Shown here: positions 6,332-11,179 of the stretch, in pieces
How the letters are laid out: every line of letters starts with the position of its first letter
How positions within the stretch are numbered: position 1 is the first letter of the stretch
From: Desulfobacterales bacterium
GTDB taxonomy: Bacteria > Desulfobacterota > Desulfobacteria > Desulfobacterales > C00003060
DNA: 11,179 bases
Assembly: GCA_020347085.1 (NCBI GenBank)
Contig: CP070769.1
Coordinates: 2,371,927 to 2,383,105, forward strand
Reading direction: 5' to 3'
Notes under the pieces: model-generated
The model's input: the letters and a program-made list of their open reading frames with translations, nothing else
Told to the model about the DNA's origin: nothing
Database searches by the model: none
Program-made: the position numbers and the translations under genes

Positions 6332-7075
6332 TTATTCTCGAAGAATCATTATTTCAAAGTTCTCCCGCTTAAGCCTTGCCGCTACCTGGCTGGCCTTGTC
6401 GGAATCCGTAAAATGGCCTACCCGCACCCGATGGAAGGTTCCCTTTCCACCCAGAGCTGCGGTTACTTGATAGGCCTCGTATCCTTTACGTTTGAGGCGG
6501 TCTACCATCTGCTTGGCGTCTTGGACGTCTTTTAATGATGCGACCTGAATGGTCAAAAGCCCCTGCCCTTCCATCTTGTCTTCTTTGGGGGCTGCCGGGG
6601 GCGCTTTGTCCAGCTTTGCTGTCCGCTTATCCACCGCTGAAAGCTTTAATGGGATCTGTTCCTTTTTATCTGCCTGGTTTGCCCTAGCTGCCGTTGGGGA
6701 TACCTCCTCTATCTTTGCTGTTCGCTTATGCGCTTTTGCAAACTTTAACTCGGCCTCCTTCTTCTTATCCGTAAGCACTTCATAGAAACCAAGCTCCGGG
6801 TCGTTGGAGAGTTTGTCTTTTTCAATTTCCGAAAGTGTCTGATCTGTTTTTAGCGCCTTTTGTTTCAGGGCTATCAGCTCTTTCTTGATCTTCTTCACAT
6901 CAAAACGAACTGGAGAAAGATCGCGCCCTACCAAGACACCCAGGGTAAACATCCAAGCCATTGAGAGAAAAGCGACCCCCAACCCCAAAAGAAGCTTTTT
7001 GCGGGTGAGCTCAACGGTAAATTGAGACTTTTTGGACGACGCCTTCTTTTCAGACCCTGAAGCCTTCTGCCCCAT
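6332..7075 (-). CDS. Membrane-anchored SPOR-domain protein (FtsN-like layout)
   Basis: A 247-aa bitopic inner-membrane protein. A Lys/Ser-rich cytoplasmic tail (1-26) leads to one membrane segment (about 28-50, LLLGLGVAFLSMAWMFTLGV), a long charged periplasmic linker (51-168), and a C-terminal SPOR domain (about 172-247; LTIQVASLKDVQDAKQMVDRL, then FHRVRVGHFTDSDKASQVAARL). SPOR domains bind peptidoglycan stripped of stem peptides, usually at the division septum, so a division or wall-remodelling role is likely. The layout resembles FtsN, but the identity is not proven. The linker contains an imperfect duplication: residues 110-130 and 143-162 share LK(F/L)...KRTAK(I/L) 33 residues apart. A ggaaggt ribosome binding site precedes the ATG; the gene begins 16 bp after argS. 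Confidence 0.88.
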   Translation of the reverse strand: MGQKASGSEKKASSKKSQFTVELTRKKLLLGLGVAFLSMAWMFTLGVLVGRDLSPVRFDVKKIKKELIALKQKALKTDQTLSEIEKDKLSNDPELGFYEVLTDKKKEAELKFAKAHKRTAKIEEVSPTAARANQADKKEQIPLKLSAVDKRTAKLDKAPPAAPKEDKMEGQGLLTIQVASLKDVQDAKQMVDRLKRKGYEAYQVTAALGGKGTFHRVRVGHFTDSDKASQVAARLKRENFEIMILRE

Positions 7076-7091
7076 GCCTAGACATACCTTC

Positions 7092-8768
7092 CTACATAGT
7101 CTCTGGTGCTGACACCCCCATCAGCGCCAGACCATTCCTTATAATAATTCGAATAGCAGAAACCAGGTACAGCCTTGCCGCCGAGAGTCTTGCATCGTCA
7201 CTCACCACCTTGTGCTTGTTACGGTCGTGATAGTAGGCATGAAAGGCTCCTGCCAATTCCTTCAGGTAAAACGGGATACGATGAGGCTCCATCAAGAGCG
7301 CGCTTTGACCAAGAATCTCTGGATATCGTGCCATCAACTTGATAAGCTCGATTTCCGCCGAAAGGTTAATAAGTTCAGGAAAATCTTCATCCCAAGAAAT
7401 ATTCGTATAGCCCCGCTCTTCGGCCTTCCTAAGAATGTTGGAGATCCTGGCATGGACGTATTGCACGTAATAGACTGGGTTTTCGTTGGACTCCTTTTTA
7501 GCGAGTTCCAGATCAAAGTCAAGCGGACTTTCATAATGGCGCAACAAGAATAGAAAACGTGCCGCATCTCGACCCACCTCGTCTATGACCTCCCTTAAGG
7601 TTACGAATTCGCCTGCCCGTGTTGACATCGTCACCGGTTTGCCACCCCGAAGGAGGTTCACCATTTGAACTAGAAGGACCTGAAAGCGGTCTGCATCGTA
7701 TCCAAGTGCCTGGATCGAAGCTGCAACGCGAGGAATATAGCCATGGTGATCTGCTCCCCAGATATCGAGGACGCGGTCGAACCCTCGTTCAAACTTATCC
7801 TTGTGGTAGGCAATGTCTGAAGCAAAGTAGGTCGTCAAGCCATTGGCGCGAACTACCACCCGGTCCTTTTCATCACCAAAGTCTTTGGTCCGAAACCACA
7901 GGGCCCCCTCATGTTCATAGACATTTGCCTGGTCTTTACACTGTATCATTACGGCCTGGACTGCTCCTGAATCATACAAAGACTGCTCGCTGAACCAGTT
8001 GTCAAAAGAAATACCAAAGGCAACCAGGTCTTCTCGAATCTCCGCGAGAATCTTTTCGGCTGCGAACCTGGCACAAACTGCGACGGCCTCATCCTCAGGA
8101 AGATCCATCAAGCGTTGTCCTTCTTGATCGAGGAGCATACGGGCCAAGTCCTTAATATACGCCCCCTGATAGCCATCCTTTGGCAAATCGATGGTCTTGC
8201 CAAGGAGCTGCTGATACCGAACAAATACGGATTCACCAAGGGTACGGATCTGGCGTCCAGAGTCATTCACATAGTATTCCTTTTCGACGTCATAACCCGC
8301 CGCCTTAAAAATGGCCGATAGAGTTTCGCCCACCGCAGCGCAGCGCCCGTGACCCACATGGAGAGGACCCGTTGGGTTGGCACTTACAAATTCGATCTGG
8401 ACGCACTTTCCAAGCCCGAGCTGGGACGTACCATAGGCCTTATCCTTATCGTGAACGGCCTTTAGAACCTCATACCATTTGCTCTGGGCGATGAAGAAGT
8501 TAATGAACCCCGCTCCGGCCACTTCCACCTTTGAAAGCAGACGGTCGGAGTCCTCAATATGATCTATGATGATCCCTGCAATGTCCCGTGGCGCCTTTTT
8601 TTGAGATGCTGCTATGGTCATGGCAATGTTCGTGCTGTAGTCGCCATGTGCGGAGATCTTGGGTATGTCCATTACGATGGGTGGAATGGCCTCCAGGGAA
8701 TGAAGATGACCGGCAGTCAGGGCAGACGTTATAGCGTGCTGCACCAGGAGGGAAAGCTTATCTTTCAT
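7092..8768 (-). CDS. argS: Arginyl-tRNA synthetase
   Basis: A class I synthetase that attaches arginine to tRNA(Arg). Numbered from the chosen start (558 aa): the N-terminal additional domain comes first, then FVSANPTGPLHVGH with the HIGH-type signature HVGH at 137-140, the ADHHGY segment (339-344), and a KMSKS-like loop MSTR (381-384) in KPVTMSTRAGEFVTL. NPVYYVQYVHAR (430-441) begins the anticodon-binding DALR domain, which ends in the characteristic LMGVSAPETM. I chose the ATG at 8768 because bacterial ArgRS usually starts with a short MKxxLxxL-type helix; an in-frame TTG at 8804 would add 12 residues. Neither start has a good ribosome binding site, so the exact start is less sure than the identity. 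First gene of the six-gene operon, divergent from eno. Confidence 0.95.
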   Translation of the reverse strand: MKDKLSLLVQHAITSALTAGHLHSLEAIPPIVMDIPKISAHGDYSTNIAMTIAASQKKAPRDIAGIIIDHIEDSDRLLSKVEVAGAGFINFFIAQSKWYEVLKAVHDKDKAYGTSQLGLGKCVQIEFVSANPTGPLHVGHGRCAAVGETLSAIFKAAGYDVEKEYYVNDSGRQIRTLGESVFVRYQQLLGKTIDLPKDGYQGAYIKDLARMLLDQEGQRLMDLPEDEAVAVCARFAAEKILAEIREDLVAFGISFDNWFSEQSLYDSGAVQAVMIQCKDQANVYEHEGALWFRTKDFGDEKDRVVVRANGLTTYFASDIAYHKDKFERGFDRVLDIWGADHHGYIPRVAASIQALGYDADRFQVLLVQMVNLLRGGKPVTMSTRAGEFVTLREVIDEVGRDAARFLFLLRHYESPLDFDLELAKKESNENPVYYVQYVHARISNILRKAEERGYTNISWDEDFPELINLSAEIELIKLMARYPEILGQSALLMEPHRIPFYLKELAGAFHAYYHDRNKHKVVSDDARLSAARLYLVSAIRIIIRNGLALMGVSAPETM

Positions 8769-8819
8769 GGGATGCGTCTTAACGAGTTTTGGGACCCAAG
8801 TCAAGAAACAAAGCGGGAA

Positions 8820-8849
8820 AGTATATTGCCCAAATAGCTATGTAGACAA
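8820..8849 (-). promoter_or_regulatory. Candidate sigma-70 promoter for the argS operon
   Basis: Read on the minus strand: ttgtct (8849-8844, 4 of 6 to consensus), an 18-base spacer, then tatact (8825-8820, 5 of 6). It predicts a start near 8812, about 45 bases before the argS ATG at 8768 and too close to the alternative TTG at 8804, which favours the shorter protein. The match is moderate. Confidence 0.4.
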
Positions 8850-8938
8850 CCTTCAGGGGGTTGCTAAAAACCAGCACGACCTTCACGAAGATCATGTCGG
8901 CAGCAGCCTTGCCACATTCGCATCAGAGACTTTAAGGA

Positions 8939-8967
8939 TTGACACTGTTCACAGCAAAATCTATGAT
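8939..8967 (+). promoter_or_regulatory. Strong sigma-70-type promoter for eno
   Basis: Perfect -35 box ttgaca (8939-8944), an optimal 17-base spacer and -10 box tatgat (8962-8967, 5 of 6). Transcription should start near 8974, giving a leader of roughly 78 bases. This is the best promoter match in the window and fits a highly expressed glycolytic gene. It also shows that the eno frame, open from 8939, is not coding before 9053. Confidence 0.75.
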
Positions 8968-9052
8968 CCGACCATCGCCCTGGGCTATCCTGGTAATGAA
9001 CCTATCCCGAGGGCTAGGGTGCTTAATACAAAGCAACAAAGGGGGACACGTC

Positions 9053-10324
9053 ATGACTGAAATCATCGATGTAACTGCGAGGGAGATTCTGGATTCACGC
9101 GGTAATCCAACCGTGGAAGTTGATATGATGGTTGCCTCTGGCGCTGTCGGGCGGGCAGCGGTTCCCTCTGGGGCCTCGACGGGAAAGCGGGAAGCCCTGG
9201 AGTTGCGAGATAAGCGCCGGAAGCGTTACGGCGGCAAGGGTGTGTCAAAGGCTGTGAAGAATGTCAAGGAGATCATTGCCCCTGCGCTTCTGGGGGCGGA
9301 TTCTTCTGACCAGACAGGTTTAGACCGTCGTCTTATAGAGCTTGACGGGACCCCCAATAAGTCTAAGCTGGGAGCCAATGCGATTCTTGGGGTGTCTCTT
9401 GCTGCGGCCAGAGCCGCGGCTCAGGCCTTTCAGATGCCTCTGTATCGTTACATTGGCGGCATAAACGCCAGCGTCCTTCCCGTTCCCATGATGAACATCA
9501 TCAACGGTGGTGCGCATGCTGCCAATAACTTGGACATCCAGGAATTCATGGTCGTTCCTATGGGCGCCGGGACGTTTGCTGAGACGATCAGGATAGGGGT
9601 GGAGATCTTCCATCAGTTGAAGACAGTCCTGAAGGCCCAGGGCCACAACGTGGCAGTTGGGGATGAGGGCGGTTTTGCGCCAAACCTGGACTCTAACGAG
9701 GAAGCGGTCCGTTTAATTATGACAGCGATTGAAAAGGCTGGTTATAAGCCGGGCAGAGATATTGGTATTGCTCTGGACGTTGCAGCCAGCGAGTTTTACC
9801 GGAACGGGAAGTATGTATTAAAAGGTGAAGGAAAAAGGGGGATGGATGCCCCGGCTATGATTGACTACTATGAAAATCTCATAGAGACCTATCCGATCCT
9901 TTCTATTGAAGATGGCATGGCCGAACAGGACTGGCTCGGGTGGGAAATCATGACCCAACGTCTTGAAGACAGGATACAGATTGTAGGAGACGACATCTTC
10001 GTCACCAATCCAAAGATATTTGAAAAGGGAATCAGCCGTGGCATTGCCAACGCTATCCTGATTAAGCTGAACCAGATTGGTACCCTGAGCGAAACCTTGG
10101 AAACCGTGGCAATGGCCCAGGAAGCCGGATATGAAACGATCATCTCCCACCGCTCGGGCGAAACGGAAGACACCTTCATCGCGGACCTTGCTGTGGGCCT
10201 GAACGCCGGGCAGATAAAGACGGGCTCCGCCTCCCGCACAGACCGTATCGCCAAGTATAACCGACTATTGAGGATTGAAGAAGAAATCGGGAGAGGCGCC
10301 TGGGTTTCGGAGCTTTACGCGTAA
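9053..10324 (+). CDS. eno: Enolase (phosphopyruvate hydratase)
   Basis: Interconverts 2-phosphoglycerate and phosphoenolpyruvate in glycolysis and gluconeogenesis. At 423 aa it has normal bacterial length. Catalytic and Mg-binding residues are all visible: H155 (GGAHA), E164 (DIQEF), E205 (GDEGGFAPN), D242 (ALDVAASEF), E286 (SIEDGM), D313 (VGDD), K338 (LIKLNQIGT), the H366-R367-S368 loop (SHRSGETED) and K389 (QIKTGS). The start at 9053 (MTEIIDVTAREILDSRGNPT) matches the family, with an aaaggggg ribosome binding site (9038-9045) 7 bases upstream; the longer frame back to 8939 runs through the promoter and is rejected. Single gene with its own promoter, divergent from argS and convergent with kdsC. 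Confidence 0.97.
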   Translation: MTEIIDVTAREILDSRGNPTVEVDMMVASGAVGRAAVPSGASTGKREALELRDKRRKRYGGKGVSKAVKNVKEIIAPALLGADSSDQTGLDRRLIELDGTPNKSKLGANAILGVSLAAARAAAQAFQMPLYRYIGGINASVLPVPMMNIINGGAHAANNLDIQEFMVVPMGAGTFAETIRIGVEIFHQLKTVLKAQGHNVAVGDEGGFAPNLDSNEEAVRLIMTAIEKAGYKPGRDIGIALDVAASEFYRNGKYVLKGEGKRGMDAPAMIDYYENLIETYPILSIEDGMAEQDWLGWEIMTQRLEDRIQIVGDDIFVTNPKIFEKGISRGIANAILIKLNQIGTLSETLETVAMAQEAGYETIISHRSGETEDTFIADLAVGLNAGQIKTGSASRTDRIAKYNRLLRIEEEIGRGAWVSELYA

Positions 10325-10338
10325 GGGATTAGGGCTGC

Positions 10339-10941
10339 TCACTCAAAGTAAGGACGCGCCACCTTTTCCCACAACCCCTGGACCCCAAGGATCAGTTCTG
10401 CCACTTCTCTCACGGCGCCCCTACCGCCAGATGCAAGGGTCACGTAGTGGGCGGTATCAAAGAGGTATTCGGAGGCGTCGGCCACCACAACAGCAAGGCC
10501 CACGCGGTTCATGACGGGCAAATCCACCACGTCGTCTCCCACAAAGGCCGTTTCCTCAAGCGTGAGGCGCTTTTTGGAAAGGATCTTCTCGAGGATTGGG
10601 ATCTTGTCCCTAACCCCCTGTGCCAATTCGGTAATGCCTAAATCAGCGGCTCTCTTGTCCACCAAGGGCGAACTTCTGCCAGAAATCAGGGCCGTCTCTA
10701 TTCCGGCCTGTTTGAGCATCTTGATCCCGTGGCCATCTCGCACATCAAAGGCCTTAGACTCCATGCCGTCATCGTGATAGATGAGCCGACCGTCGGTCAT
10801 GACACCATCCACATCCAGAACAAGGATCTTCACCCGCTCCACCCGCGCTCGCACTTCGGCATTGAGGCGCTTTACCACAGAAGGGGTCTTAACGGGTTCT
10901 TTTGTGTCAGGCTCTTCCAGAAAACCTAATTGCCCTGTCAT
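10339..10941 (-). CDS. kdsC: 3-deoxy-D-manno-octulosonate-8-phosphate phosphatase
   Basis: A HAD-superfamily phosphatase that releases Kdo from Kdo-8-phosphate for the lipopolysaccharide core. At 200 aa it has motif I DVDGVMTDG with nucleophile D43 and acid/base D45, motif II S87 in ALISGRSS, K113 in the VRDK segment, and motif III GDDVVDLPVM (D136, D137, D140). GGRGAVRE near 172-179 and the lack of a large cap domain are typical of the tetrameric KdsC type. About 35 charged residues precede motif I, somewhat longer than usual; the start is nevertheless supported by a gtgagg ribosome binding site 5 bases upstream of the ATG. The usual partners (kdsA, kdsD, lptC, lptA) do not lie next to it inside the window. 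It ends 14 bp from the eno stop, convergent. Confidence 0.92.
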   Translation of the reverse strand: MTGQLGFLEEPDTKEPVKTPSVVKRLNAEVRARVERVKILVLDVDGVMTDGRLIYHDDGMESKAFDVRDGHGIKMLKQAGIETALISGRSSPLVDKRAADLGITELAQGVRDKIPILEKILSKKRLTLEETAFVGDDVVDLPVMNRVGLAVVVADASEYLFDTAHYVTLASGGRGAVREVAELILGVQGLWEKVARPYFE

Positions 10942-11077
10942 ACATGCCTCACTTTTCCTTTTTGACCTCTATCTCGGTTTTGTCCCTCCATCACGACCAT
11001 GTGCCACATTGTCCGAAAATAACGTACTTTGTTGAAATTCATCGAAAACTATCATCATGTCGCCCGGCCAGTCAAGG
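10942..11077. other. Non-coding spacer upstream of kdsC
   Basis: No convincing gene. It holds the kdsC ribosome binding site (about 10947-10952 on the minus strand). A 34-codon minus-strand frame would end in an ATGA overlap with the kdsC start, but it has no recognisable protein character and I do not annotate it. No clear promoter stands out, so I cannot say where kdsC transcription begins. Confidence 0.4.
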
Positions 11078-11179
11078 CTATTTGCCCGGGCAAATTTTGA
11101 GTAAACCAAGGGCATGCCCATCTACGCAATCTTCAATAATTTGGACCTCTCCCCTCATGAAAGGCCGGTCCTGCCGGTT
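11078..11179 (-). CDS. Possible C-terminal tail of a minus-strand gene, cut by the window edge
   Basis: One minus-strand frame is open from the window edge for 33 codons to a TAG at 11078-11080, ending HALGLLKICPGK; the other two minus frames hit stops in this stretch. The residues have a natural protein-like composition, but 33 codons is too short to prove coding or name a family. It does not resemble the ends of KdsA or CTP synthase that I recall, which often lie near kdsC. It may be chance. Confidence 0.25.
   Translation of the reverse strand, partial: NRQDRPFMRGEVQIIEDCVDGHALGLLKICPGK
11080..11095. repeat. Perfect 16-bp palindrome
   Basis: atttgcccgggcaaat is its own reverse complement and is followed on the plus strand by three more T bases. 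It could be an operator-like site for a dimeric regulator or a very short plus-strand terminator hairpin (six-base arms if a four-base loop forms). On the minus strand it overlaps the end of the possible partial gene. The symmetry is certain; the function is unknown. Confidence 0.45.

Noticed and set aside
7619..7993. 124-codon plus-strand frame inside argS
   Set aside because: Shadow frame opposite conserved ArgRS motifs; composition is not protein-like.
8939..9052. Longer enolase starting at 8939
   Set aside because: This would begin at a TTG inside the -35 box and adds 38 residues foreign to enolase; the ATG at 9053 has a good ribosome binding site.
10939..11046. 34-codon minus-strand frame overlapping the kdsC start by ATGA
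   Set aside because: Overlap is suggestive of coupling, but there is no ribosome binding site or protein-like conservation that I can recognise.

Overview
The window looks like chromosome from a Gram-negative bacterium, most likely a sulfate-reducer-type deltaproteobacterium (Desulfobacterota). That placement is inferred from the protein sequences, the indirect amidotransferase (GatCA), a MutL that carries an endonuclease site, and the style of the intergenic repeats; no database search was possible. KdsC (Kdo/LPS synthesis) and a SPOR protein support a Gram-negative envelope. Most of the window is housekeeping. I see no CRISPR array, complete transposon, phage gene, tRNA or rRNA.

Layout. 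(a) 1-348: gene-free leader dominated by a ~219-bp element with matching inverted ends (90-308). (b) 349-2493, plus strand: an isolated FabH-type ketoacyl-ACP synthase III, a 150-aa protein of unknown function bracketed by copies of a 15-bp repeat, a 310-bp gene-free stretch, and an 84-aa cysteine-containing protein with a strong ribosome binding site. (c) 2520-8768, minus strand, read from right to left: argS, a membrane-anchored SPOR protein, gatC, gatA, a 58-aa small protein and mutL. Gaps are 16-73 bp, so this is probably one six-gene operon. (d) 8769-9052: divergent control region with a near-consensus promoter for eno on the plus strand and a weaker candidate for argS on the minus strand. 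(e) 9053-10324: eno, plus strand. (f) 10339-10941: kdsC, minus strand, convergent with eno across 14 bp. (g) 10942-11179: mostly non-coding, with a perfect 16-bp palindrome and a possible tail of another minus-strand gene cut by the window edge.

How the genes work together. argS and gatCA charge tRNAs: ArgRS makes Arg-tRNA directly, while GatCAB converts misacylated Glu-tRNA(Gln) or Asp-tRNA(Asn) to the amide form; gatB is not in this window. The SPOR protein should act at the septum or on peptidoglycan and mutL in mismatch repair, so the operon mixes translation, envelope and DNA repair. Eno supplies phosphoenolpyruvate, a precursor of Kdo-8-phosphate, which KdsC dephosphorylates; this link is metabolic only, as the two genes are convergent.

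The least explained parts are the two orphan proteins at 1476-1928 and 2239-2493, the repeats around the first of them, the large inverted-repeat element before fabH, and the 58-aa protein between gatA and mutL. I found no convincing new multi-gene system.
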